This document shows, one piece after another, positions 1 to 12,105 of a stretch of DNA of 64,000 bases. The notes under the pieces are model-generated. The model was given only the letters and a program-made list of their open reading frames with translations, had not been told where the DNA came from and did no database searches. A program made the translations under genes and the position numbers. Origin of the DNA: Fennellomyces sp. T-0311 (Eukaryota > Mucoromycota > Mucoromycetes > Mucorales > Lichtheimiaceae); contig JALLLT010000020.1 of the NCBI GenBank assembly GCA_025266875.1, forward strand, positions 310,001-374,000, read 5' to 3'. Every line of letters begins with the position of its first letter. Position 1 is the stretch's first letter.

Positions 1-1257
1 TGCACAGTCTGCAAGCAGACCTGACCATATAATGGCGCCGACTTGGTGATTGCTTCGGAATCTATCCCAGCAGCTCTTGGTATCGTCATAGTTGACCGTC
101 TTCAATTGCCAAGCTAGATGTGCCGCTGCACCACCCACACTGATCAGGTAGAAAGGAAGACCCTGGCCGTTCATATAACCGGCCAGTGCTGTTAATCCAA
201 CAAAGGCGGAGGAAAATCCAGTGAGCCATTGAGGTGTCTTTTCGCCGAAACGCAGAGCTGTTGACTTTACGCCAACCTTGATATCGTCCAGTTTATCCTG
301 GTGAGCGTAGATCGTATCGTAGGTGAGTGTCCATGCAATGCCACCAATGTACAACGGCGCGACTACGTATGGATCAACTGATCCCGTCATGGATGACCAT
401 CCAACAATGGCGCCGGTGTTGTACGCCAGACCCAAGACGAGCTGTGGCCAATAGGTGATTCGCTTCATCAAAGGATACGTGACGACAAGAGCGAGCGACG
501 ATGCTGACAGGATTTGGCTGCATGCGTAGTGTTAGGTGCGCAATTTTCGCTTGATTTTTAGAAAGATGAGACATACGTGTATGTGTTTAGTTGGAGGAAA
601 ACCGTCAGACCACCAAGCAACTGAAGACCGGTGAAGCCGATAGCTTGCGGGACCGTGACCGTACCAGCAGCCACTGGACGAATTTTAGTTCTTGCAACCT
701 TGTCATCAATATCTCTATCCCACAAATCATTGACCGTGCATCCAGCACCGCGCATGACAACCGCGCCGAAACCCATAGCAGCGAGCATGAAGGCTGCGCT
801 CCAAGGAGATACATCGTTGCTATATGTTGCCATAGTGATACCCCATGCTTTAAAAATGAAACACATATACCATCAGTTCTTATCCAGTCATCAGAATAGG
901 GGGTTGGGGAGGGAGAAAAAAGACATTACCGCAAGGCCAATAAAGGAGCCAGGTACCGATAGGTTTGTCAATACGTGCCAAAAAAGCGTAGGGCGCGATC
1001 TTTTCGGGCAGACGATCAATCCAACTTCCATAGATTATGCGTTTTGGTTTCGTGTCATTGTCGTCCGTGTTGACAAGTCCGGGAGCTGCAGCCGTTGATT
1101 GGCTTGATGTGGATTGAACCCATTGACGTTGAATATAGTTGACAATGGGTTTTTGAACAAGACGTTGCGACTGGTTGAGTTGGGCAACGTTGCGGAATGC
1201 AAGAGGCTTTTGGTATACTGCTGCCTTTGTGAGACGGACGGCAAGTGACAATCGCAT
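1..1257 (-). CDS. COQ2: 4-hydroxybenzoate polyprenyltransferase, mitochondrial (3' end beyond window)
   Basis: Attaches the polyprenyl tail to 4-hydroxybenzoate in ubiquinone synthesis; an inner mitochondrial membrane enzyme of the UbiA family. Three exons are visible (1257-930, 847-577, 517 to the edge). Removing the two introns joins the frames exactly. The N-terminus (MRLSLAVRLTK...) is basic and lacks acids, as expected of a mitochondrial presequence. Exon 2 carries the first prenyl-diphosphate/Mg motif, NDLWDRDID. Exon 3 carries the second Asp-rich region around TYDTIYAHQDKLDD. Alternating hydrophobic segments fit the multi-pass fold. The frame is still open at base 1, so probably only the last residues are missing. 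The identity of the family is certain; the start is the first in-frame ATG. Confidence 0.95.
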
Positions 1258-4200
1258 AACGGGAACAACTGGAGACGAAAAAGAAAACTGGTGTTTTTGC
1301 CCCTTTTACTTCTTTTTTTTGTAGCGGACCCCAGCAACGTTCAATTCCCGGGTTGTTCAACAATCATCCGGTGACCCAATGAACTGCTTACTTCCGTACT
1401 GTCTAGCATATATCACGGGCGTTTACATTGACTGATCGATTCTCCAACGAGATACATTGCCTGTAATTCATTCGTCTTTGGCAGAGCTACCACGTAGGGG
1501 ATCATGATGGAAAGGAGAAAGTCCAAGTTATCGGACGTATATTGGACATTTTTGCTCTAAAGCTTCGCTTCATGAGTTGACAGACAATCATCGCGCTCAT
1601 GCGGAAGCCATCATCAAGTACCAGATCTCATATTAAGCAAGGATCCCGGTGAAATGCAAACAAACGATCCATCTGCACATGTCATTCATCAAGAACATGT
1701 TACACAACGGCCCAAATTTCATCCTTCAAAAGTGCATTCTGGTGGTCACCCAAACACACGCCAAGTGACACCCATCACGAAACGGTTCCATTTGGCTAGC
1801 TAGACCATTTACACAAGCCTCTTTGGAGATACACTTTTCCGCAATTGGCAATGATTTCACTATCGCGAAGGACCTTTTACCTTCTCTTCTTCCCATAATG
1901 ATGCCCAGTACGCTTTAAATCCTCCTTTACAATCTCAAGAGATGGCACATCAAGTCCTTGATCAACATGCTTTTCTTTTGCTGGTAGACCGGCTCTAGTG
2001 CACCCCATGATGGAACTTAATATCGCAAACTACTCCTTTCGTAGAAACCAGTAGGATGAGACTATCTCATCTGCGGTTGAAGTGGAATACAATAACCAAT
2101 GATACCCGTAGTTAGCATATTCCGGCTGATCGTCCGTTTCCAGCGATATCGAAAGCGTCAAATAGCATGAAAGGTATGTCTATTTTTTTTCCAATTGAGA
2201 TGTTCTTTTTTTGCAATTGCAAACATGGATACATTTGCGTCGGTTGCGTACGAGACGTATTTCGGTGCCGTTAAAAAAGAGCACTAGTAAAGCTTAGCTG
2301 CGATCTATTAACCTATATTATATTGTGTATTGATAACGAAGGTGTGTACAGGAGGAAATGGGAAGGCAACTTCCAGCTGTTTGCCTAGCATAATGACATG
2401 TCATCGGGTATGACGAATCGCCGCCACGTGTTGGACTTGGGCTCATTTTGCATCATACGTAGACACGCCTTAGTAGCACGTGTAGGATAGATGCTGCTGT
2501 ATGGGTAACTACTTGAATTTGCTTTAACGTTTCTACTTGCTAGACTGTCGGCACCGTGCGGCTTATACGCGTCATCTCCACTCCACGATGTTATAGATAC
2601 CAATGGGCCCGTCATTATTTGATACACGCCAGTTATTTCAATTTTATAGAGCATGTTAATAAGGAAGCATATCAACACTGTAACCGCTTCCTTTTTGTAT
2701 ATTACAGGGTTTAAATCATCTTTTGTTGCCAAGCTATATAAAATAGCCCCGGTGTCAAATCAGTAGTTACTGTCCTACTAAATGATAGCTAAGAGTTCTA
2801 CTAACCTATTCAAGCAGCAAAAAAAAGAAAGTAATCTGACAAATAGCACTGTTGTGTTTAAACAGTAAAAACCGAAGAAGAAAATCCAAGATTTTGGGCC
2901 ATTACACATAGGTAACGTGACTCCGCAGTGAACTATGCCAACGAGGCTGTAGGCTGCTATATCTATTACCAAGGTCCGTTCAAGATTACAGAAAAAAAAC
3001 GGTCGTCACTGGACACGGGGTGCCAAGAGACTCGTGGAGTATTGCATGTAGACTATGTATGCGTTCTAGGTTTATAGGATGACGACAAAAGAGAGAAATC
3101 CAGATAAACTACAATGGAGCGTAATCATTTTGAAGGTTTTCTTTTTCTAGCAATGGTCAGATCGCAGGTATGTAACACTTGTGGAACCATTCCGTTCCAA
3201 TACAAGCTTCTTTTATTTCCAAAGATCTCCAGTTGAGAGTCGATCGCAGAGTCTTGGCGACACTTTGTGCATGCAAGGTGTTACGTAATACTTCCCTCCC
3301 TATTCCAGTATTTTCAGCAAAGAAATGTCCTATATTTTCATCAGTTCATCCGTTCATATGTAGTAAGCACTATTTATTGCGGGGGCTCGGTAAATACATT
3401 GGTATAACAATTGTCCAATGACATAAACATTAGTAACCGTTTAGTCACATAGCCCTTAGCGAATAAAGTGTTAGTCTGCTGCATAGTAAATATAGACCAT
3501 AAGCGGGCATTATTGACAAGCAGCCATGCGACAAAAAAACCAGCTCATCATACTTATATTTAGTAATGTTTCCCAAACTTGTTTCTGAATATAGTTGACG
3601 AAAACAAAGTTTCCGCAGAAGCATGTAAATGAAAGACGCCAAATGTTTGTGATGAATCTGGCCGAACGTGACGCGGCGCTTACTCTTTTCGTCGACTGTA
3701 GTGGGCTAATTGGTAAACCTTTGCCCACAAAACTCAGGCAATAACAATCTGTTTCATATTTTTTTTAAAACAGACAAATTGATTAACCGGATAAATCGAC
3801 CGCTAAGGGTAAAACGGCAAGGCTGTCAGCTTGCACCATCATTATGTCATTCTTGCACAGCCAAAGCAACAATGGCCCTCTTTGTGTAAAAGGAGAAAGG
3901 AGGTTGACGAAAGGTCTGCTGACTCATCCGAGCGCAGACCAGTTGCTGAGAAGAAAAAAGAAGGCCTTATGAACTGTATTTTCTCAATGCAAACCTATTG
4001 GGATGCGGACTATGTATTTTTTTTTTCACTTACTACATGCAAAAAGATCGGATATCGGGCTAGCATGTGCCGAAGGAATTCGCTCAGTTCCAGGAACTTG
4101 TGTCAGTTGATGGCATCGGCTTGGCAACTCAGAGCCATCATGTAGCACGGTCATGCTGAAAATAGCGTGCGACTGACCTTACGGACAGTTTATTGTTTGT

Positions 4201-4383
4201 CGAGAGGGTGCGTGGGTTCAGTCTTGGCAAGAAATAGCATCAGTCAATTACCTCAAATGGAGATCCACTGGAAAATCTCGGGTTTCCGCATCACATTGAA
4301 AAACCGCTAAAGGGCCACGGCACACAGACAAACTTGCGATTGTTTCTCTCTCTCTCTCTTCTCTCCCCTTATTATATCCATCG
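1258..4383. other. Gene-free interval between COQ2 and the ADAM gene
   Basis: About 3.1 kb, the shared upstream region of two divergent genes. Only short, compositionally poor frames occur on either strand; none shows a domain, a signal peptide or consistent splice sites. No tRNA-like or transposon-terminal structure was recognised. Confidence 0.6.
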
Positions 4384-4394
4384 TATATAAAAAG
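4384..4394 (+). promoter_or_regulatory. TATA box of the ADAM gene
   Basis: TATATAAAAAG lies 48 bases before the ATG of the ADAM gene and follows a CT-rich tract (4346-4366). Distance and sequence fit a core promoter with a short 5' UTR. No other gene begins nearby on this strand. Confidence 0.55.
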
Positions 4395-4441
4395 GAACGA
4401 GAACCAAAAAGGGTCGGCGGGAATTCCTTTTTTGTTTTTTA

Positions 4442-7400
4442 ATGGCATTGATGGTTCATTTCTGGTTTTCGTTCGTGGTCGCGGCCGCATTACTGTTTAT
4501 TCTCCCTGCCACTGGTAAATTTAATTGCAACAGTGACGGCAGTCCGCATTGATACGGCTCTATTTAGGTCATAGCGTAAACAATCGCCAGCTATTGCATG
4601 TCGAACCGTTAAGGACAGTTCAACTCGATATAGCCCCTCGCCCTGAGAAATTTTTCAGCAAACGTAGCTTGACACCAAACCCTGCATACGTGCCCGCCAG
4701 TCATTCCATCGAGCACGATGACATTCTGCGACTCACCCTCCACGCCTACAACCAGACAATCAATCTTCACCTGACGCCCAACCTCGACCTGTTCCATCCC
4801 AATGCCGTGACATGGCAGCATGGTCAAGGCACTCCGCTGAGACATGATCAGTTTCGAATCTACCGCGGCCATGTCGTCGGCCATCCCGACACACATCAGC
4901 GCTGGAAACGAGACCGCGCCGGTGCTGAATTCTCGGACGAGGGAGTGTTGGGTTGGGCCCGAGTAATCATTCGGCAGGACTTGACAAGGTATATACACTG
5001 AATAGTGCCATTGATTGATTGATTGGTTGGGAGCTCACCATGAACACTTGTCGCAGGCCCGGAATGGACCATCCAATCTTTGAAGGCAGCTTTACCATGC
5101 ATGGCGACATGTATCATATAAAGACGACCACGAATTACAAATTGTCCAAGCGTCTGGATGATGCCGAATTAACCAACGAGGACAAGGCACACATGGTCAT
5201 TTACCGCGACTCCGATACCACGCTCGTGCAACACAACGATGATAATCAACGGGCCAGCGAGTGCGGCTTTGACCGCCTGGCCTTCAACAATGACAACCAA
5301 TTCCAACACCCGGTGCTGCGCGTAGGCCACCCCGCTGCCGGCGAGCTGGGCATCTTTACCCCCAGCCATATGTTTGGCTCGGTCCAAAGCCTGTCCAAGC
5401 GGCAGTCCACGAGTGGATGTCCAAGTTCTAAGCGAAGTAAAGTTGTGTGCGACATTAGAACTTGGCAAAAAAATCCTAATTTTCCTCTGTTTGTACAGTT
5501 AATTATATGGGTGTGGCCACCGATTGCACGTACACAAAGTTCTATGGCTCTCCCGAGGATGCGCGAACACAAGTTATCAATAATTGGAATACGGCCTCGG
5601 CCGTCTACGAGAGCACGTTCAATATCCAATTGGGTCTGATCAACATCACGATCATGCCTGAAACATGCCCCTCCTCCCCTGACCCCGACTGGAATCGCGA
5701 CTGCGCAAACACCTACACCATCAGTGACCGTCTGAGCGATTTCAGCTTGTGGCGCTCCTATATGAGCGACGATGGCGCTGGGTTATGGCACTTGATGACG
5801 AACTGCGCGTAAGTTGAACAACGGGGAAAAGCTTAAAGGTTATTAAGCTGCTATGCTATTTTAGAACCGGTGTTGAAGTCGGTGTTGCATGGTTACAGCA
5901 ATTGTGTAACATGGGTGTAAGCACTCAATCACCCAATGGTCAAACGCAGTATGTCTCTGGCACCGGTGTTTCATCAGTTCGTAAGTGTTCAATTGAAACG
6001 CGGACACGAGAAAGAGCTCGCCCATTGATTTCGTTTGTACAGTGCGTGACGAATGGAAGGTCGTAGCTCACGAGATTGGCCATGGCTTTGGTAAGTAAAA
6101 ATAGACATGTTTGGTACCGGGGATGCTTATTTTCGGACGAATTAGGTGCTGTTCACGATTGTACATCCGACTCATGTCCGTGCAGCGGAAGCAGCTGCTC
6201 TTGCTGTCCACTAAGTGATACTACTTGCGATGCCGGAGGAACATACATCATGAACCCAACAAACAACGTATCCAGCGAAGCGTTCAGTCCATGCTCGATT
6301 GAGACCATCTGCAGTTTATTTCCGTCCATGGGCTCCTGTCTCGAAGGTAATACATGTCATCTAATGCAGGCCAAGTAACATTGATCTCACATATGCAAAC
6401 CTGTAGAGCCTGGCAGTCGCACCGTACAAACACTGCAAATGTGCGGTAATGGGATCAAGGAAGAAGGTGAAGATTGTGACCCTGGAGGAAGAGAAAGCAG
6501 CTGCTGCGATCCACAAACGTGCAAGTTTGTCAACAATGCCGTTTGCGAGTAAGTTTTTATCCAAAAAAAAAAGAATGCCCCTATCGCCAACGCCTGTTGA
6601 CGCTGAAAAAAAAAGTGATGCCACGGATCAATGCTGCAATGGGTGCCAATTGCGACCTGCCAATTACGTGTGCCGCGAATCGATCAGCGAATGCGATATC
6701 CCCGAACAGTGCGATGGTAACACGGGCGATTGTCCCACCGACGAATTTTTGGAGGACGGAACATCATGCGGCAACAACACTGGTCCTGGGCTGCAATGTG
6801 CCTCTGGCCAATGCACGTCCCGAGACCAACAATGTCGAGAACGTGGCTCGGAACTATCCATCACAAGTGCATGCAGCGGCATGAGCTCCAGTTGTCAAAT
6901 TGCGTGCTCCAGCTCAAGTGGCATAGGCTGTACCTTGTTCAATGGTAACTTTTTGGACGGCACGCCATGTGGAAGTGGTGGTCGATGCCGGGACGGCAGT
7001 TGCGATTATGGCAGCACCAGCAATCGCGCACTGGCATGGCTGCGTGATAATAAGGAAATTGCCATTCCTGTGGGTGTGGTCATTGGTCTCATCCTATTGG
7101 GTATCCTTGCACGATGCTTCTTCAAGGGCTGCTGTTGCTGGCCTGGATTGACGGCGTACAAGACACGTCGACGAGCCCAGCAAAATGCCCAGGTGGCTCC
7201 ACCACCACCAGGTTACTATAACAACAGTTCATCACCGCATGGATATTCGCGATCCGCCAACCCATTCCCACCCCAACCACCACAAGCACGACCTCCTTCA
7301 TCACCACCGCCCGTCCGATCATCCGGTCAATGGGTCGATCCTACGGCATACAATGGTCCGGCCAGTCCTCCATATGCGCCACCCCAATACGCACCACCCA

Positions 7401-7498
7401 ATTCCCCTCCTCCCAATCGCTTTTCACCTCCTCCTCCGCCACCGATCCATTCATCATCACCGACCAGCCGGGCACAACGTTTTTCGGGAGGATATTAA
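4442..7498 (+). CDS. Membrane-anchored ADAM-family zinc metalloprotease
   Basis: A predicted sheddase-like protease of about 857 residues from nine exons (4442-4514, 4568-4988, 5057-5436, 5499-5808, 5865-5980, 6043-6090, 6146-6346, 6407-6548, 6616-7498). All junctions keep frame. Residues 1-25 are a signal peptide. A long prodomain ends near residue 290 at a basic site (SKR). The reprolysin domain holds the zinc motif HEIGHGFGAVHD, split across exons 6 and 7, with His ligands and catalytic Glu intact. A Cys-rich disintegrin domain (CGNGIKEEGEDCDPG) and a further Cys-rich domain follow. One transmembrane helix (about 712-734) precedes a Pro-rich tail of about 120 residues with many PPP runs, a likely SH3/WW ligand. 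The architecture matches animal and fungal ADAMs; the substrate is unknown. The start is the first ATG after the TATA box. Confidence 0.93.
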
Positions 7499-7560
7499 GA
7501 TGGGGGATTGTTTTGTATAAACGCAGAATACATAGACTTGTAAATTGTTGTAATATTAAT

Positions 7561-9153
7561 TTAATGAGAAAACGACTCGATCACAGTGGTCAATGTCTTC
7601 ATGTCGTCTCGGATGCCCTTGGCGAATCGGAGCATCTTGTCCTTGGTATCCAGCACTTCGATGCTCTGAGTGAGTGCGTTGTAGCGTACGGAGAAGGGTC
7701 GATTCATGTTTGCGGCAAAGTCGCGGACTTTTTCCTGCGCATCCTTGAAGGAGTCAGCGACGTAGTAGACGGGCTGGAAGGTGGTGATGGGGTACTCGGT
7801 CTCGGCAGTCCTGGCGGGTTCGAATGGCCGGTGCTCGGGCTTGTCCGAGAGGCAGTATTCGAGCTCACCGAACGAACTGAGCAGACCAGCGCCATAGGCC
7901 TTGAGCTCATCCCCCTGGCGACACACACCGAATTCGGCAGTGAACCAAAAGATGGTGGCCAGCTTTTTGATATCCTCATCCGACGCACCCAGCGAAGCCA
8001 ATCCAATCTCCTGCGAAAAGTCAGCAAAGTCGGGATCGGCAAACTGCATTTGTTTGTTGTTAGTTAGATGCGCAACAAACAATGGGTCAGGGCGGGCTTA
8101 CCAATGGGGCGTGGCCAAGCAGCTCGTGGCAAACGTCAGGCTCGGGGGTATAGAAGGGCTGGGAGGCATGACGGATGTACTGGGTGGAATGGAAAACGCG
8201 GAAGGCAAAGGCGTTCAGGAAATCGCGACTGGTCAACAAGCCCATGACAGGACGAATGGTGAAACCAGTGCAATCTTTCAAGAAGCGTGAGACGGTTTCC
8301 AATTGGGGAATCTGCTTATCGCTGTATCCGCAGTTTTGTTCCAGCAAGGGGAACACATACTGATGTTCGCGACAGGCGTGGGTCTTGTACATGGCGGTCA
8401 GACGGCGATACACCTTGCCCCAGGTATGATTCTCGGCATCGGTGTAGTCGACGCGAGGCACTGGATGGCCGGTGCGGAACGTTTTGGCCATGGTGGTAAT
8501 GTCGGCACGTCGGGCACGATAAACCGGATCGTGGGCGCCGGGATGGTCAGAACCTGATTTGTCCCTGAATATCAGCTTATCGCTCGCACAAGATCCGATA
8601 TAACAGCAAGTCTTACTCAGTTCCTCGCCCATCTCGAGCACCTTTTCCGCAAACGTGTCCAGATCTGTCATCTTACGTGGGAACCATGGTACGCTATCTG
8701 CAGAAATTTTCCCACGAATTTTCCCACGGGTGTCAATCCACACGCCTGACCTTTTTTGTATGCGCTTCTCGCTTTCTTACCCCGTGTCATTGAGTCCGAG
8801 CCAAGCACGCGGACATCCGTAGTGTGCTGTCGCAGGCCTTCCAGGATGTTGTTGACCTGGAACGCATCCCGCGCATTCAAATCCACAAAGAAGTCATAGT
8901 CCCATCCAGTCGTACGACTTGGTCGTCTGCAATAATATTTTTTTCTGGGTGTAAGCCACTCCGCCACAACACATCAAAGCCATGGTTTCACTTACGATTC
9001 AATCCGCGTCAAGGACACGTCCATTGCCTTGATTGCAGCCAGGCAATTCTCCAAGGCTCCGACCTTGTCAGTGATGGAAAAGCACAGTGTTGTTTTCAGT
9101 CCGTTCGGCTGCACGGCGGCTTGTGTAGCAAACGATCGCCTTTTGAACGTCAT
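7561..9153 (-). CDS. PAH: Phenylalanine 4-hydroxylase (pterin-dependent aromatic amino acid hydroxylase)
   Basis: Converts phenylalanine to tyrosine using Fe(II), O2 and tetrahydrobiopterin. Five exons (9153-8996, 8926-8781, 8697-8617, 8553-8102, 8043-7561) give 439 residues, close to the roughly 450 of animal enzymes. Exons 1-2 form an N-terminal ACT regulatory domain. The catalytic domain has the iron-binding [12 protein letters not shown] motif (two His) and the third ligand in FWFTAEFG (Glu). The C-terminus has a helical tetramerisation-like tail. The acceptor at 8554 was chosen because it alone gives the family sequence ELSSDHPG in frame. Tyrosine or tryptophan hydroxylase cannot be excluded from sequence alone, but in fungi this family is described as phenylalanine hydroxylase. 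The gene ends only 63 bases from the stop of the convergent ADAM gene. Confidence 0.95.
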
Positions 9154-9196
9154 TGTTATCAACACGTTTTCTCGCGGTCACATGTGAAAGCCTTCC

Positions 9197-9850
9197 TTAC
9201 TTTTCCGCAACTACACCTACTTGCGCCAGTCGCAGTGGTCGGCCTCTCAGCGTGTATCCAGGCTTCTTGACCGTAAAGACCGTGCCTGGCTGCTGGTCCG
9301 AAACCTCTTTGGTAACCACCGACTGCGCCTTGGTCGCATCAAACTTGGCGCCCTTTTGAAGATCCAGCTTCTCCACGCCATGGCGCTTGAGCGTCTTGAC
9401 CAACTCGGACTCGGTCATCGCCATGCCCTGGTAAAGGTTACTCAGTTTATCAACAATCTCTTCGGGACTGTGGCTCTTGATGTTGCTGCGAAAGTCGGAA
9501 GGAATCGATGCCTTGGCCATCCCAAGCACATCCACCGTATCCAACAGATCCTTGGCAAACTTTTGAATGGCATAGTCTCGTTTCGTGGCAACTTCTTTGG
9601 CACTGCGTTCTTCCAGTGACTTTTTGTCAGCCATGCAGCGTTGAACGGCGTCCTGGAGTATCACCAAGTTAGACACAAAAGCGCTATGGAACCGTTTGCC
9701 TTATATATATATATATACATTCAATTCGCTCAGCTTCTTGTCTCTCTCTTCAAGTAGCTCAGGTGTAGGCGTGGCATACGATCTTGCGCATTGCAAGGAA
9801 GGAATGACGGAACGTGTTCTGGTACGGACAGCCCACAGGTTGCGGAGCAT
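9197..9850 (-). CDS. mge1: Mitochondrial GrpE nucleotide-exchange factor
   Basis: Releases ADP from mitochondrial Hsp70 during protein import and folding. Two exons (9850-9719, 9652-9197) give 195 residues. Exon 1 encodes an Arg-rich presequence (MLRNLWAVRTRTRS...) and the first half of the GrpE coiled coil (LLEERDKKLSELN). Exon 2 continues the coil and includes the family block KRDYAIQKFAKDLL and the C-terminal beta domain ending in a VGVV motif. Without exon 1 the reading frame would lack an ATG before residue 50. The 66-nt intron begins with a TA-dinucleotide run. The stop lies 44 bases upstream of the PAH start, so the two genes are tightly tandem. A heat-shock-element-like site lies about 50 bases before the ATG. 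Confidence 0.95.
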
Positions 9851-9901
9851 ACTGGAATGAGGACAGAGAAGAAAAAAAAGGACAAGAAGTCTCCACAGGC
9901 G

Positions 9902-9909
9902 TTCCGGAA
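9902..9909 (-). promoter_or_regulatory. Heat-shock-element-like site upstream of mge1
   Basis: TTCCGGAA is a perfect inverted pair of the nTTCnnGAAn unit recognised by heat-shock factor. It lies about 52 bases upstream of the GrpE start, with another TTC at 9922-9924. GrpE genes are commonly heat-inducible, which makes the position meaningful, but the match is only a dimer. Confidence 0.4.
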
Positions 9910-9910
9910 A

Positions 9911-10881
9911 CTGACTTATATGTTCCGCTGGTTTTCAATAATGACACGACAATTGGTGTTTCCTTTTCAGTAAATGCGCTTGGGCATTCAGTTACAGCAT
10001 GCCAGCATGTGCGAAATGCCGAATGCTTCAGAAACAGGCCAAAAGGAAGTACCCTGGCCTTGCAAAGTCATACTGAATGATTGCTTTTTCCAAAAGATGA
10101 TGTTTTCTTTCTCTAGGGCGCTCAACCTGTGCTGGCCATTCTAGGAGCACGTGATACCGGTGCCCCGCAAGACCGGCAAGGAGGCGCTGAATTACAGTGC
10201 TTTGATCGTTGTACACCTTGGATAGGACACCTGGTTGTTCATGGTAACAGATAGAAATGACTTGAGCTCATTACTTGGCAACTACGCAGCAGTCGGGCGA
10301 ATGCATTTAGCCGTGAATCGAACTTTGCTACATCAGCTCTGCAACATGAATACGTAACGCCAGGTATCTTTTATGGGCACATTGAAATCGAGACATCCTC
10401 CCAACACATGAGCCTGCTGGCATCTCGTCGCATCATCCAACCGCATACGCAGATACTTTATGCCGAACTGTAACCGCTCAAGCAGCACAGCTACGCGAAC
10501 TATAAAGAATGTTTCCCACTCCGTGTGCAAAGGCGGTACCTTTTGAAATGACAAGGCTTTCCCTAGACCCCAGGTCACTTTCTCTTTGTTCGTGCTGTTA
10601 GATACCCTCTCGTATCCAACGACTCCGACTAAAGAAAAGGACCCTATGCACACCATTGACAACACTTTGGAAACCACTGAGTAGACTAGCATCAAATCAT
10701 AGCGCACTTTGTCTCGGTCCTATGATCCCGCAGTGCCATCACAAGGGTTTTTTTCACGGCTTGAACCAGGCTCGCCACCGAGAGTGTGAACGAGGCGGCG
10801 CTTAAAAACTCACCTGAACATGAATGTATGAGCTCGGTTGCAAACTTGCTGTGCACACTTTTGCTCTTCCGGTTTCCCATT
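9911..10881. other. Gene-free interval between mge1 and the NPC2-like gene
   Basis: About 970 bases shared upstream by two divergent genes. No frame on either strand has domain support or coherent splice signals. No clear TATA box is seen before the NPC2-like gene. Confidence 0.5.
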
Positions 10882-11552
10882 ATGAAGTGGTTAACGACAT
10901 TTCTCCTCCTGGCATTGTGCATTACTTTAATTGAAGCTGCATTCCTTCCCTCATTTTTTAATCAAGATGAACCAGCATACGAGTCCTCGACAGAACTGAT
11001 AACGGAATGCGGTGACGACAATGATCTTTTGGTGTAAGTGGTTCTATACGTCACCCTGCATATCTATCTGACAACATGTATGCAGCATCAAGGATATCAC
11101 CCTGGACCCTGAAACACCAAAGCCCGGACAGACACTGACGGTGGACTTCAAGGGCTACTTGAAAGAACAAGTTCCTGAGGGCACTATCATCGAGATCACG
11201 GTCAAGTTTGGAGTTGTGCAGTTGATCAAGAAGAAGTTTGATTTCTGTCAAGAGGCCGGTAAGGTTGAAGAAGAGTGTCCCATTGAAAAGGGTCCTCTCG
11301 AGTTCACCAAGAGCGTTGATCTACCCAAGGAAATTCGTAAGTGTATACTATTTTCCCATCGAATGATATCATCTAAAACCTTCTTCTTTAGCTCCCGTGA
11401 GTGGTTCTTTTTTAGTAACTAGATCATCTGACATCATTCCTAACCATCTATTTCTATAGGGACGTTACAGTGTACATGCCGTCATTACTACCCCAGAAGA
11501 AAAGCAAGTTACCTGCTTGAACGGCAAGGTGGCCTTCCCCCGCCGCAGATAG
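10882..11552 (+). CDS. NPC2: NPC2/ML-domain phosphatidylglycerol/phosphatidylinositol transfer protein
   Basis: A small secreted or vacuolar lipid-binding protein of the ML (MD-2-related) family, expected to carry sterols or phosphatidylinositol. Four exons (10882-11033, 11086-11336, 11392-11396, 11460-11552) give 166 residues. The first 19 or so residues are a signal peptide (MKWLTTFLLLALCITLIEA). The ML core follows with paired cysteines and the family pattern IKDITLDPETPKPGQTLTV. The third exon is only 5 nt (CTCCC). It is needed to give the conserved EIPPGRYSV, and both neighbouring junctions are canonical. An in-frame upstream ATG would place extra residues ahead of the signal peptide and was rejected. 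Confidence 0.93.
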
Positions 11553-12105
11553 ATCCGTTGAGAAACGGCGAACTATACGACAATAAACCTCCATTCTTGT
11601 TCATCCGCTCGATAGCCGCTGCGGATGGTCCTGTACACATGGTCGGGTATATAGCTTTGAGATTGATTACGGATAAGCCGTTCGCTTTACGTAAACGTGG
11701 TACCAGCGAGGTTATCAATGGATATCCCGATGACCAATCGGCGCAAATTGCTGCATTAGCGGGGTTTTTTTTCCTCTCTCTCTCTCAGGCGTGATGCACC
11801 GAAAGATCAGACAGACCTGACGATGGCATGTATTCTCGTTGACTTTAATCTTGAGAATGCGGAATACATATGTGACCTCATTGATGACTTGCGTAACACA
11901 AGTAACGTAATCGAACAAAAAAAAACATCCGTACGTTTTAAGGCAAGCGAAGTGGATTTATGCAGAGAAACAGGTCAGCGGCGGCCAGAGCTTAAACGAT
12001 ATGTGTAAAAGTTGTCAGAAGCAAGTTTGGCATGCATAGATTTGACAGTTTCCATACCAACTAATTTAGGTTTCACTTTTTTGGCTTTCTCTCACTGTAC
12101 ACAGC
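11553..12105. other. Interval without a supported gene; possible 5' exon of the next gene
   Basis: About 550 bases. Short frames at 11558-11794 and 11823-12008 have no recognisable domain. A strong 3' splice-site-like sequence (pyrimidine tract then TACACAG) ends at 12104, two bases before the ATG of the next gene, so this stretch may hold its 5' UTR exon and an intron. Confidence 0.4.

Noticed and set aside
631..1098. Plus-strand frame of 155 codons over COQ2
   Set aside because: Antisense shadow of the COQ2 exons and intron; no independent support.
8554..8616. Earlier acceptor (AG at 8566-8565) for exon 4 of the phenylalanine hydroxylase
   Set aside because: It shifts the frame; the AG at 8555-8554 gives ELSSDHPG in frame.
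9197..9634. GrpE starting at the ATG at 9634 in exon 2
   Set aside because: It would lack the presequence and half of the coiled coil; an upstream exon restores both with canonical splice sites.
10786..10881. Upstream in-frame ATG for the NPC2-like protein
   Set aside because: It would bury the signal peptide behind about 30 residues.
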